A stretch of DNA of 12,782 bases from Ramlibacter sp. Its GTDB lineage: Bacteria > Pseudomonadota > Gammaproteobacteria > Burkholderiales > Burkholderiaceae_C. Positions within the stretch are counted from its first letter, which is position 1. Each line of letters starts with the position of its first letter. Below, piece after piece: positions 1 to 6,320 of the stretch. Under the pieces are notes generated by a model. That model saw only the letters and a list, made by a program, of their open reading frames with translations, was not told where the DNA came from and did no database searches. The position numbers and the translations under genes are program-made. The DNA lies in assembly GCA_021156245.1 (NCBI GenBank), contig JAJNBO010000037.1, forward strand, positions 1 to 12,782, in the 5' to 3' direction.

Positions 1-84
1 AAACTGCGCACCTTGCACCGCCCGGCCAACCTGGAGGACTTGTTCCTCAAGCTCACCGGCCGGCAGATCCGGCAGGACGGTTGA
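1..84 (+). CDS. nodI: NodI-type ABC transporter ATP-binding protein, 3' end only
   Basis: Only the last 27 codons and the TGA stop are present; the gene begins left of the window. The visible tail contains RPANLEDLFLKLTGR, which resembles the C-terminal end of NodI and related DrrA-type ATPases that drive ABC-2 exporters. The Walker motifs are outside the window, so the ATPase call rests on this tail and on the permease gene that starts 1 nt after the stop. By family knowledge the product would be a cytoplasmic ATPase that pairs with that permease. Homologues of NodI occur in many non-nodulating Burkholderiales, so the name does not imply Nod-factor export. Confidence 0.75.
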   Translation, partial: KLRTLHRPANLEDLFLKLTGRQIRQDG

Positions 85-85
85 G

Positions 86-889
86 ATGACCACACACCGA
101 TCGCCCTTCCGCGCACCGCGCCTCACATGGCGCTGGTGGCCCGTGTTCCGGCGCAACCTGCTGGTATGGCGCAAGCTCGCCATCCCCAGCCTCATAGGCA
201 ACATTGCCGAGCCCCTGATCTGGCTCGTGGCCTTCGGCTATGGCATGGGCGCGCTGGTCGGCGAGGTGCGCGTCGGCGGCGCCGCTGTGCCCTACATCGT
301 CTTCCTGGCGAGCGGCTCGATCTGCATGAGCGCGATGAACGCGGCCAGCTTCGAAGGGCTGTACTCCGCGTTCTCGCGCATGCACGTGCAGAAGACCTGG
401 GACGGCATCATGAACGCGCCGGTCAGCCTGGACGACATCGTTCTGGCCGAGATGCTGTGGGCCGCCTACAAGGCGATCTTCACCGTCACGGCCATCCTGC
501 TGGTCATGCTGGGCCTGGGCATCGTGCAGACCCCCAAGGTGCTGGTGGCGTGGCCGGTGCTGCTCGCGGCCGGCATCACCTTCTCGTGCATCGCGCTGAT
601 TTTCAACGCGCTGGCGAAGGGCTACGATTTCTTCACCTACTACTTCACGCTGTTCCTCACCCCGATGATGTTCCTGTCCGGCGTGTTCTTCCCGCGGGAC
701 CAGCTGCCGGCGCCGGTGCGCGCGGTGTCGGACTGGCTGCCGCTCACCAGCGCGGTGGAACTGGTGCGGCCGCTGTTCCTGGACCGCTGGCCGGCGGAGC
801 CCGGGCGGCACCTGCTGGTGCTCGCCCTGTATGCAGTCGTTTCCTTCTGGCTGGCGCTCGCCTTCACGCGCCGCCGCTTTGCCGCCTAG
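86..889 (+). CDS. nodJ: NodJ-type ABC-2 transporter permease
   Basis: The 267-residue protein has the usual NodJ length. A basic N-terminus (residues 1-30) is followed by about six hydrophobic segments near residues 39-58, 67-86, 118-146, 150-176, 181-201 and 243-262, as in ABC-2 permeases. The segments RRNLLVWRKLAIPSLIGN and SGVFFPRDQLP are typical of the NodJ/DrrB group. It should form the inner-membrane channel of an exporter powered by the upstream NodI-type ATPase. The ATG lies 1 nt after the ATPase stop, so the two are translationally coupled. The substrate cannot be read from the sequence; lipo-oligosaccharide export is known only for rhizobial members. The next gene starts 6 nt downstream. 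Confidence 0.88.
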   Translation: MTTHRSPFRAPRLTWRWWPVFRRNLLVWRKLAIPSLIGNIAEPLIWLVAFGYGMGALVGEVRVGGAAVPYIVFLASGSICMSAMNAASFEGLYSAFSRMHVQKTWDGIMNAPVSLDDIVLAEMLWAAYKAIFTVTAILLVMLGLGIVQTPKVLVAWPVLLAAGITFSCIALIFNALAKGYDFFTYYFTLFLTPMMFLSGVFFPRDQLPAPVRAVSDWLPLTSAVELVRPLFLDRWPAEPGRHLLVLALYAVVSFWLALAFTRRRFAA

Positions 890-895
890 CCCGCC

Positions 896-1381
896 ATGGC
901 CACCACGCTGCCCGCGGACCTGGTGGCCATGATGGCACGCGGCGTGTCCGTCATCGTGGGATCCCGCGACGCCAAGCTGCGCCCCAGCATCATGCGGGCC
1001 GTGGGCAGCCGCATCGAGCGCGACGGGCAGGACATCACGGTCTACCTCTCGCGCAGCACTTCGCGGCAGTTGATCCAGGACATCGCGGCCACCGGGCAGC
1101 TGGCGGTGGTGTTCAGCGAGCCGTCGACGCACCGCACCGTGCAGCTCAAGGCGTCCCGCGCCGACATTCGCAGCGCCGTGGACGAGGACGCGCCCGTGCT
1201 GGCGGCCTACCTCCGGTCCATGGAGCACGAGATCCAGCAGGTCGGCTTCGGGCCGTCCGTGGCGCGCGCGCTGCTGGCGCACCGGCTGGAGGATGTGGTG
1301 GCCGTGCGGTTCACGCCCGAACAGGCTTTCGACCAGACGCCCGGTCCTCGCGCCGGCGCGGCGCTCGGGGGCGCGCGGTGA
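896..1381 (+). CDS. PNPOx-like split-barrel flavin-binding protein
   Basis: This 161-residue cytoplasmic protein looks like a small member of the pyridoxamine 5'-phosphate oxidase-like FMN-binding split-barrel superfamily. Visible strands include VSVIVGSRD (residues 18-26), DITVYLSRS and LAVVFSEPST, and it ends with the family-like FTPEQAFDQTPGPRAG. Such proteins bind FMN, F420 or haem, and which applies here cannot be told. The ATG is 6 nt after the permease stop with no clear Shine-Dalgarno sequence, which suggests translational coupling. Its stop overlaps the GTG start of the next gene (GTGA). The next gene carries a second split barrel, so two related flavoproteins are encoded in tandem. 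True pyridoxamine phosphate oxidase activity is unlikely. Confidence 0.72.
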   Translation: MATTLPADLVAMMARGVSVIVGSRDAKLRPSIMRAVGSRIERDGQDITVYLSRSTSRQLIQDIAATGQLAVVFSEPSTHRTVQLKASRADIRSAVDEDAPVLAAYLRSMEHEIQQVGFGPSVARALLAHRLEDVVAVRFTPEQAFDQTPGPRAGAALGGAR

Positions 1382-2721
1382 AGCCGGGCCTGCAGGACAT
1401 CCGGGCCTGCTTCGAAGGCATGATCCCCGCCATCGTGGCCACCTGCAGCGCCGACGGGGTGCCGAACGTGGCGTACATCTCGCAGGTGTTCTATGCGGAC
1501 GAGCACCACGTCGCGCTGTCGTTCCAGTTCTTCAACAAGACCCGGCAGAACATCCTGGCGAACCCGTTTGCCACGGCCCTGGTCGTCCACCCGCACACGG
1601 CGCAGTTCTACCGGCTGCACATCCGGTACTTGCGCACGGAGACGGAGGGTCCGCTCTTCGAGGGCATGAAGGCGCAGCTGGCCGGCATCGCGTCGCACAG
1701 CGGGATGCAAGGCGTGTTCCGCCTGCTCGGATCGGACGTGTACGAGGTGCAGGAAATCGAGTCGCTGGAGGGCGCGCCGCTGCCGGCGCCACCACCGCGC
1801 GCCGGACTGCTCGGCGGGGTGCGGCGCGCGAGCGAGCGGCTCGGCCGCTGCGGCAGCCTGGACGAGGCGTTGAACGCGGTACTCGCCAGCCTGAACGACT
1901 TCCTCGGCATCCAGCACGCCATGGTGCTGATGCTCGACGCAGCCGCCCACCGGCTGTACACGGTCGCGAGCTGCGGCTACGCGACGTCGGGCGTCGGGTC
2001 GGAGATCGGCATCGGGCAAGGCGTGATCGGGGTCGCCGCGCGCGAGCGCACGCCGGTGCGCATCGGCCACGTGACCAGCGCCGCGCTCTACAGCCAGGCG
2101 ATGCGCAGCAGCTTCAATGCGAACGTGCCGGACTTCGAGCCCGTGCTCGAGATCCCGTATCCGGGCCTGGCGCAGCCCCACAGCCAGCTGGCCGTGCCGA
2201 TCCAGAATGGCGGCCGCATGCTCGGGGTGCTGTTCGTCGAGAGCACGCAGGAACTGCAATTCAGCTGGGAGGACGAGGACGCGCTGGTGGCCATCGCCGG
2301 CCACCTGGGAGCTGCGATCGAATTGTTGCAGGCCAGCGCCGATGCGGCGGACGCGGCTGCCGCGCCCGTGGCGCCTAACAGTGCCCCGCGCCCGGTGCTG
2401 CCGCCGCTGCCGGTGAAGCATTTTGCGGCGAACGACAGCATCTTCCTAGGCGATGCCTACCTGATCAAGGGCGTGGCCGGGGCCATCCTGTGGAAGCTGC
2501 TGCGGGACCACCAGCAGCAGGGTCGCACGGAGTTCAGCAACCGCGAGCTGCGGCTCGACCCCGCGCTGCGGCTGCCCGACATCAGCGACAACCTCGAGGC
2601 GCGATTGCTGCTGCTGCAGCGGCGGCTGGCGGAGCACGCCGGGCCGCTGCGCATCGAGAAGACGGGACGCGGAAGGTTTCGCCTGGTGGTGGACCGCCCC
2701 GTGGAGTTGATGGCGTCTTGA
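1378..2721 (+). CDS. PNPOx split barrel - GAF - winged-helix-like fusion protein
   Basis: The 447-residue product is read from GTG at 1378, which overlaps the previous stop by 4 nt. The same frame stays open far upstream through two other genes, but that part is a shadow. Residues 1-135 look like an FMN-binding split barrel (IVATCSADGVPNVAYIS, HVALSFQFFNKTRQNI). Residues 160-322 look like a GAF sensor domain (LDEALNAVLASLNDFLGI, IGIGQGVIGVAARERTPVR, LAVPIQNGGRMLGVLFVES). A low-complexity Ala/Pro linker follows at about 323-348. Residues 350-447 form a helix-rich end (SNRELRLD, LEARLLLLQRRL) closing with a beta-hairpin-like GRGRFRLVVDRP, consistent with a winged helix. It is probably a cytoplasmic redox or ligand sensor; DNA binding is inference. 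No kinase, cyclase or receiver domain is visible. Confidence 0.78.
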   Translation: MKPGLQDIRACFEGMIPAIVATCSADGVPNVAYISQVFYADEHHVALSFQFFNKTRQNILANPFATALVVHPHTAQFYRLHIRYLRTETEGPLFEGMKAQLAGIASHSGMQGVFRLLGSDVYEVQEIESLEGAPLPAPPPRAGLLGGVRRASERLGRCGSLDEALNAVLASLNDFLGIQHAMVLMLDAAAHRLYTVASCGYATSGVGSEIGIGQGVIGVAARERTPVRIGHVTSAALYSQAMRSSFNANVPDFEPVLEIPYPGLAQPHSQLAVPIQNGGRMLGVLFVESTQELQFSWEDEDALVAIAGHLGAAIELLQASADAADAAAAPVAPNSAPRPVLPPLPVKHFAANDSIFLGDAYLIKGVAGAILWKLLRDHQQQGRTEFSNRELRLDPALRLPDISDNLEARLLLLQRRLAEHAGPLRIEKTGRGRFRLVVDRPVELMAS

Positions 2722-2726
2722 TGCCG

Positions 2727-2747
2727 GGGTTGCGCTGCGCGCAACCC
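2727..2747. terminator. Hairpin between convergent genes
   Basis: GGGTTGCGC (2727-2735) and GCGCAACCC (2739-2747) form a perfect 9-bp stem with a 3-nt loop, starting 5 nt after the stop of the GAF fusion gene. No T-run follows on the plus strand. It may end or stabilise the upstream operon transcript. Confidence 0.45.
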
Positions 2748-2766
2748 AGCCTGCACGTTGCGACAA

Positions 2767-2789
2767 AACCCGAATCCGCAGGCCGGGTT
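2767..2789 (-). terminator. Possible terminator of the hemerythrin-like gene
   Basis: AACCCG (2767-2772) pairs with CGGGTT (2784-2789) across an 11-nt loop. Read on the minus strand the stem is followed by TTGTCG and gives a short run of four T. It sits 24 nt past the hemerythrin stop. The stem is short, so this is a weak call. Confidence 0.35.
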
Positions 2790-2812
2790 CGGCGCAGCCC
2801 CCGGCGGCACGC

Positions 2813-3547
2813 TCACCCGGCTACCAGCCCCGGCACCGGGGCCAGGCCCAGCGCGCCCGTCAGCTTGCGCCACTCCTTCACCGTCAGGTGCGGCTGCACC
2901 AGGTCCATCACGGCCTGAAATGCCGGCGCGGGCGCCTTTGCGCGCATGTCGGCCAGCAGGTGGAAGCGGTCCTGCGGGTTCTGGAACGGGACCAGCCAGC
3001 GGGCGATGGCCATCATCTCCTGCGGCGCAATGGAGCCCACCAGCGCGTCGTGGATGGCGATGAGCTCGGCATCGGTGTAACGCGCCCAGAGCACCGCGTT
3101 GTGCGCAGTCTCTTCGACGTGCATGTGCTCGAAATTCTGCGCGATGAACAGCGACAGCTCCCGGTACAGACGGGAGGCAGCCACCGCGCGCGCTTCGGGC
3201 GCCGCACCGCGCAGCACGACCACCAGGTCCGACAGCTGGGCGATGTGCTTCACGTGCTCTTCGTGTTCATGGCCGATGGCAGCGCTGGCGCCCGGCGCAC
3301 GCGCTTCGATGGCGGTGTGCAGGAACTCGTTCTCGTGCTGCACGTGGCCGGCGCAGATGGCCAGCAGCTCGAGCACGCGGCCGCTGGCCTGCGCGACGTC
3401 GTCCTCATCGGCGGGGTCCATGCGCCCGACGGCGAGCAGGGTGTCGGCCATCAGGGCGCGCAGCGCCTTGTGGATGCCGGAGTACATGTCGAAGCGCGGC
3501 GCCTCGGCGGCGGCGACGGATTCGAGTTCCTTGGAGCTGATCTTCAT
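2813..3547 (-). CDS. Hemerythrin HHE-like domain protein
   Basis: The 244-residue soluble, mostly helical protein is rich in histidine and acidic residues spaced as in hemerythrin-like di-iron bundles: H26, H68-x3-E72, the cluster H93-H101, H141-x3-E145 and H166. These fit metal-binding helices, but which residues are ligands is inferred. Hemerythrin-like proteins bind a di-iron centre and act in O2, NO or iron handling; the role here is unknown. The tail (residues 172-244) is unlike the bundle and holds a PFQNPQDRFHLL segment. The ATG at 3547 has a weak AAAGAAG ribosome site. It lies 106 nt downstream of the GMC oxidoreductase on the same strand, with its own likely promoter and a repeat array in between. 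Confidence 0.72.
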   Translation of the reverse strand: MKISSKELESVAAAEAPRFDMYSGIHKALRALMADTLLAVGRMDPADEDDVAQASGRVLELLAICAGHVQHENEFLHTAIEARAPGASAAIGHEHEEHVKHIAQLSDLVVVLRGAAPEARAVAASRLYRELSLFIAQNFEHMHVEETAHNAVLWARYTDAELIAIHDALVGSIAPQEMMAIARWLVPFQNPQDRFHLLADMRAKAPAPAFQAVMDLVQPHLTVKEWRKLTGALGLAPVPGLVAG

Positions 3548-3591
3548 GGTCTTCTTTCGCTGTGGATGACGGCAGGGGCGCCGTGGAAAGA

Positions 3592-3597
3592 AGTCTA
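3592..3597 (-). promoter_or_regulatory. Possible -10 element of the hemerythrin-like gene
   Basis: Read on the minus strand this is TAGACT (4 of 6 matches to TATAAT), 44 nt upstream of the start codon. At the standard 17-nt spacing the -35 position is GAGCGC, which is poor. That fits a promoter needing an activator bound at the adjacent repeats. This is inference from position only. Confidence 0.35.
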
Positions 3598-3619
3598 GGA
3601 ACGCGGCCCGCGCCGCGCT

Positions 3620-3663
3620 CTGAAGAAACTCTTAAGCAAACCTTCAAGAAACCTTAAGCGAAG
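3620..3663 (-). promoter_or_regulatory. Four 11-bp tandem repeats, likely response-regulator site
   Basis: On the plus strand the units are ctgaagaaact / cttaagcaaac / cttcaagaaac / cttaagcgaag, in exact 11-bp register. CTTAAG or a one-change variant leads each of the last three units. Eleven-bp direct repeats are the usual architecture for OmpR/PhoB-family response regulators, and CTTAAG-N5-CTTAAG is the box known for PmrA/BasR-type regulators. The array ends where the poor -35 of the hemerythrin-like gene would lie. It also overlaps the last codons and stop of the GMC gene (3654-3663). No response-regulator gene is in the window. Confidence 0.5.
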
Positions 3664-5312
3664 GCGCCCTCCGCCGATGCGTGAACTGCTTCACGCGGCG
3701 CGCGGGCCGCCTGCCGGACCAGGTCGGCCGCTTTCTCGCCGATCATGATGACGGGCGCATTGGTGTTGCCGCTGACGATGCTCGGCATCACGGACGCATC
3801 GACCACGCGCAGGGATGCGATGCCGTGCACGCGCAGCTGCGCATCCACCACGTCCATCGGCCCGCGGCCCATGCGGCAGGTGCCCACCGGGTGGTAGATG
3901 GTGTCCGCGTGGTTGCGGATGAACGTCTCGATCGCGGCCTCGTCCCGCGCGCCGGCGGATGCCGCCAGCTCGCGGCCGCGCAGGCCCGACAGAGCTTGCT
4001 GCTGCAGGATGTGCCGCATGGCCTGGAAGCCGCGCACCAGCCGGCGCACGTCGTCGGGGTCGGCCAGGAAGTTCGGATCGATCAGCGGCGCGGCCAGCGG
4101 ATCGGCGCTGGCCAGCGTCACGGCGCCGCGGCTCTTCGGTTGCAGCAGGCACACGTGGCAGGAATAGCCGTGACCGAACACCGTCTTGCGGCCGTGGTCC
4201 ACCAGCTTGCCGATCACGAAATGCAATTGCAGGTCGGGCGCCGGCTCGTCGGGCGTGCTGCGGATGAAGCCGCCGGCCTCGGCGAAGTTCGTGGTGAGCA
4301 AGCCCTTGCGATGGCGCCGCCATTCGAAGATGCCCTTGACCGCGTTGACCAGGCCGCGTGGGGACAGTCCGAACAGGTCGGTGAGGTGCGGGGCGTCCAC
4401 CACTTGCACCACATCGACGTGGTCGTGCAGGTTGCGGCCGACTCCGGGCAGGTCGTGCACGACCGGAATCCCGTGGCGCTGCAGCTCCGCCGACGGCCCG
4501 ATACCCGACAGCATGAGCAACTGCGGCGAGAGCAGCGCGCCCGCGCTCAGGATCACTTCGCGGCGCGCGCGCAGTTCCCGTTCGTCCCTGCCCTGGCGAT
4601 ACACCACTCCCACTGCCCGCTTGCCTTCCAGCAGCACGCGCGTGGCATGCGCCCCGGTCACGACGTGGAGATTGGAGCGGTGGCGGTTCGGCGCCAGGTA
4701 GGCCTTGGCGGCGCTGAAGCGCTCGCCGTCCTTGTGCGTGACCTGGTACAGGCCGACGCCTTCCTGCGTGACGCCATTGAAGTCCCGGTTTTCCGGATAG
4801 CCGGCCTGCTTGCCTGCGTCCACGAAGATGCCGCCGAAGCGATGCGGGCTGCGCAGGTCCATCACGTTCAGCGGACCACCCGTGGCGTGGAACGCATCGG
4901 CCCCGCGTTCGTTGTGCTCCGCGCGGCGGAAGTAGGGCAGCACCTCGTTCCAGCTCCAGCCGGCGTTGCCCTCGGCGGCCCAGCGGTCGTAGTCGGCGCG
5001 CTGCCCGCGCAGGTAGATCATCGCGTTGACGGAGCTCGATCCGCCCAGCACCTTGCCGCGCGGCTGGTACCCGCGGCGGCCATTCAGTCCCGCTTGCGGC
5101 ACCGTCTGGAAGCCCCAGTTGGCCTGCCCGTTCTTCGCCAGCAGCGCGAGCCCCGCCGGGCAGTGGATCAGCACGCTGTCGTCCGGGGGACCCGCTTCCA
5201 GCAACGCGACCTGCACGGAAGGGTCTTCGCTCAGCCGCGCCGCGAGCACGCAGCCGGCGGAGCCCCCGCCCACGATCAGGTAGTCCACGATGGCGGGAAG
5301 GGAAGCGGTCAT
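3654..5312 (-). CDS. GMC-family FAD-dependent oxidoreductase (choline/alcohol dehydrogenase-like)
   Basis: The 552-residue protein has the normal length for bacterial GMC enzymes. The FAD-binding Rossmann motif is at residues 12-21 (LIVGGGSAGC) with E39 as the likely ribose ligand. The GMC signature region lies at residues 85-103 (RGKVLGGSSSVNAM). The C-terminal active site has YHPVGTCRMG with the presumed catalytic base H474, and GNTNAP with N518; the 44-residue gap matches the His/Asn pair of choline oxidase. By family it oxidises an alcohol to an aldehyde. The substrate is not evident: BetA-like choline dehydrogenase and AlkJ-like alcohol dehydrogenase are both possible, and no betaine genes are nearby. 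The ATG at 5312 has a good AGGAG site at 5320-5324. It is divergent from the crotonase gene. Confidence 0.9.
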   Translation of the reverse strand: MTASLPAIVDYLIVGGGSAGCVLAARLSEDPSVQVALLEAGPPDDSVLIHCPAGLALLAKNGQANWGFQTVPQAGLNGRRGYQPRGKVLGGSSSVNAMIYLRGQRADYDRWAAEGNAGWSWNEVLPYFRRAEHNERGADAFHATGGPLNVMDLRSPHRFGGIFVDAGKQAGYPENRDFNGVTQEGVGLYQVTHKDGERFSAAKAYLAPNRHRSNLHVVTGAHATRVLLEGKRAVGVVYRQGRDERELRARREVILSAGALLSPQLLMLSGIGPSAELQRHGIPVVHDLPGVGRNLHDHVDVVQVVDAPHLTDLFGLSPRGLVNAVKGIFEWRRHRKGLLTTNFAEAGGFIRSTPDEPAPDLQLHFVIGKLVDHGRKTVFGHGYSCHVCLLQPKSRGAVTLASADPLAAPLIDPNFLADPDDVRRLVRGFQAMRHILQQQALSGLRGRELAASAGARDEAAIETFIRNHADTIYHPVGTCRMGRGPMDVVDAQLRVHGIASLRVVDASVMPSIVSGNTNAPVIMIGEKAADLVRQAARAPREAVHASAEGAFA

Positions 5313-5319
5313 GCAGGGT

Positions 5320-5324
5320 CTCCT
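5320..5324 (-). promoter_or_regulatory. Ribosome binding site of the GMC oxidoreductase gene
   Basis: AGGAG on the minus strand, 7 nt before the ATG at 5312, supports this start. Confidence 0.7.
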
Positions 5325-5373
5325 CTACCGTGGAGTCTAGGCACAAGTGCGGGCGGCGATCCCGAGTGGCTGC

Positions 5374-5379
5374 TCTAAT
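5374..5379 (+). promoter_or_regulatory. -10-like element just before the crotonase start
   Basis: TCTAAT ends 7 nt before the ATG at 5387, which would place transcription start at or next to the start codon. No convincing -35 is seen, and there is no Shine-Dalgarno sequence. It suggests a leaderless mRNA. Confidence 0.35.
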
Positions 5380-5386
5380 GCGGGTC

Positions 5387-6196
5387 ATGGAAAACGCCAT
5401 GCCGCCCGCGGAGGGCACCATCACCACCGAACGGCGGGGACCGCTGCTGCTGGTCGGCATCAACCGTCCGGCCAAACGCAACGGCTTCACGCCCCGCATG
5501 TTTCGCGAACTCGGCGAAGCCTACACCCTGCTGGACGACGACGCGAGCCTGCGGGTCGGCGTGCTGTTCGCGCACGGCGATCACTTCACGGCCGGGCTGG
5601 ACCTGCCGACCATTGCACCCGCGATGCAGCGGGGCGAGAAGCTCTGGCCGCAGGACGCGGTGGAACCGCTGAACCTGGGCACGCCTGGTTACCGCCGCCG
5701 CACCAAGCCGATGGTCGTGGCGGTGCAGGGCATCACCTTCACGCTGGGCATCGAGCTGATGCTCGCCGCGGACATCGTGGTGGCGGCGGACGACTGCCGC
5801 TTCTCGCAGCTGGAGGTGAAGCGCGGAATCATGGCCACCGGCGGGGCGACGCTGCGCATGGCCGAGCGCGCCGGACTGGGCAACGCGCTGCTGCACCTGT
5901 TGACCGGCGACGAGTTCGGTGCGGCGGAGGCGCTGCGACTGAACTTCGTGCAGAAGGTCGTCCCTGCCGGCGAACAGTTGAACGAAGCGATCCGCATCGC
6001 CGAGGCCATCGCCGCGCAGGCGCCGCTCGCCGTGGTGGCCACGCGCGCCAACGCGTTGAAGGCGGTGGAGCGCGGACCGCTCGAAGCGATGGCGGAGTTC
6101 GTGCCGGTGCAGCAGCGGCTGTCACGCACGGAAGACGCGGCGGAAGGTGTGCGCTCGTTCGTGGAGAAGCGGGCGGCGAAGTTCACGGGGAAATAG
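5387..6196 (+). CDS. Enoyl-CoA hydratase/isomerase (crotonase) family protein
   Basis: Read from ATG 5387 the protein has 269 residues, the usual crotonase length. A GTG at 5330 would add 19 residues lying in the divergent promoter region, so I prefer 5387; ATG 5378 and 5399 are alternatives. Oxyanion-hole segments are visible at DHFTAGLDL (residues 65-73) and GITFTLGIEL (115-124). E123 and E143 stand 20 residues apart, matching the two catalytic glutamates of rat enoyl-CoA hydratase (Glu144 and Glu164), so hydratase activity is plausible. The usual GGGCEL is replaced by TLGIEL, so the substrate may differ. It should act on an acyl-CoA in the cytoplasm. The 3' end is followed 2 nt later by a palindromic repeat. 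Confidence 0.88.
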   Translation: MENAMPPAEGTITTERRGPLLLVGINRPAKRNGFTPRMFRELGEAYTLLDDDASLRVGVLFAHGDHFTAGLDLPTIAPAMQRGEKLWPQDAVEPLNLGTPGYRRRTKPMVVAVQGITFTLGIELMLAADIVVAADDCRFSQLEVKRGIMATGGATLRMAERAGLGNALLHLLTGDEFGAAEALRLNFVQKVVPAGEQLNEAIRIAEAIAAQAPLAVVATRANALKAVERGPLEAMAEFVPVQQRLSRTEDAAEGVRSFVEKRAAKFTGK

Positions 6197-6197
6197 C

Positions 6198-6274
6198 CGT
6201 CATCCCCGCGGAGGCGGGGAACCAGGGCTTCCAGGATGCGGGAGCCCTGGGCTCCCGCCTTCGCGGGAATCACG
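6198..6274. repeat. 77-bp imperfect palindromic dispersed repeat (REP/MITE-like)
   Basis: The ends are CGTCATCCCCGCG (6198-6210) and CGCGGGAATCACG (6262-6274), imperfect inverted repeats. Inner arms such as AGGCGGG with CCCGCCT and CAGGGCT with GAGCCCTG also pair, so the whole element can fold into one long hairpin. Elements of this type are common between genes in Burkholderiales genomes. Its position directly after the crotonase stop suggests it may also end that transcript, although no T-run follows. No second copy is in the window, so the repeat status rests on recognition of the motif. Confidence 0.65.
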
Positions 6275-6282
6275 TTGAGTTC

Positions 6283-6296
6283 AATTGCACGCAATT
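6283..6296. promoter_or_regulatory. Candidate OhrR operator
   Basis: AATTGC-AC-GCAATT is a perfect 6-bp inverted repeat with a 2-nt spacer. It covers the -35 box of the ohrR promoter, where a repressor would block RNA polymerase. AT-rich palindromes containing CAATT are typical for OhrR and MarR operators. Further CAATT half-sites follow at 6292-6296 and inside the -10 region. Binding is inferred. Confidence 0.6.
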
Positions 6297-6313
6297 CAAT
6301 TTCGGACTACAAT
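6285..6313 (+). promoter_or_regulatory. Sigma-70 promoter of ohrR
   Basis: TTGCAC (6285-6290) and TACAAT (6308-6313) are separated by exactly 17 nt. The -10 has 5 of 6 consensus bases and the -35 begins with TTG. The expected transcription start, about 7 nt after the -10, falls on or next to the ATG at 6321, and no Shine-Dalgarno sequence is present, so the message is probably leaderless. Confidence 0.7.
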
Positions 6314-6320
6314 TCACCCC

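Noticed and set aside
1..889. Nodulation-factor exporter
   Set aside because: No nodABC or other symbiosis gene is present; NodI/NodJ-type exporters occur widely in non-nodulating Burkholderiales.
53..1282. Long minus-strand open frame opposite nodJ
   Set aside because: Low-complexity Arg/His/Gln-rich translation with no motif; antisense frames stay open by chance in GC-rich genes. The same holds for 3681-5378 (plus), 1207-2421 (minus) and 7220-8290 (minus).
127..2721. A single 864-codon open frame
   Set aside because: Its first 417 codons are an Arg/Ala-rich shadow of the nodJ and split-barrel genes. The real protein starts at GTG 1378, where recognisable domains begin.
3620..3663. CRISPR-like or Pho-box repeat
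   Set aside because: Units are only 11 bp with no spacers, so it is not CRISPR; the CTTAAG core does not match the CTGTCAT core of Pho boxes.
5330..5386. GTG start for the crotonase gene at 5330
   Set aside because: The extra 19 residues are polar, lie in the divergent promoter region and precede the -10-like box; ATG 5387 fits the family length.
6198..6274. Rho-independent terminator or insertion sequence end
   Set aside because: There is no T-run after the hairpin and no transposase gene or target duplication in the window; a small dispersed repeat is the better fit.
6285..6320. TTG start for ohrR at 6285
   Set aside because: This TTG is part of the -35 box of the ohrR promoter.
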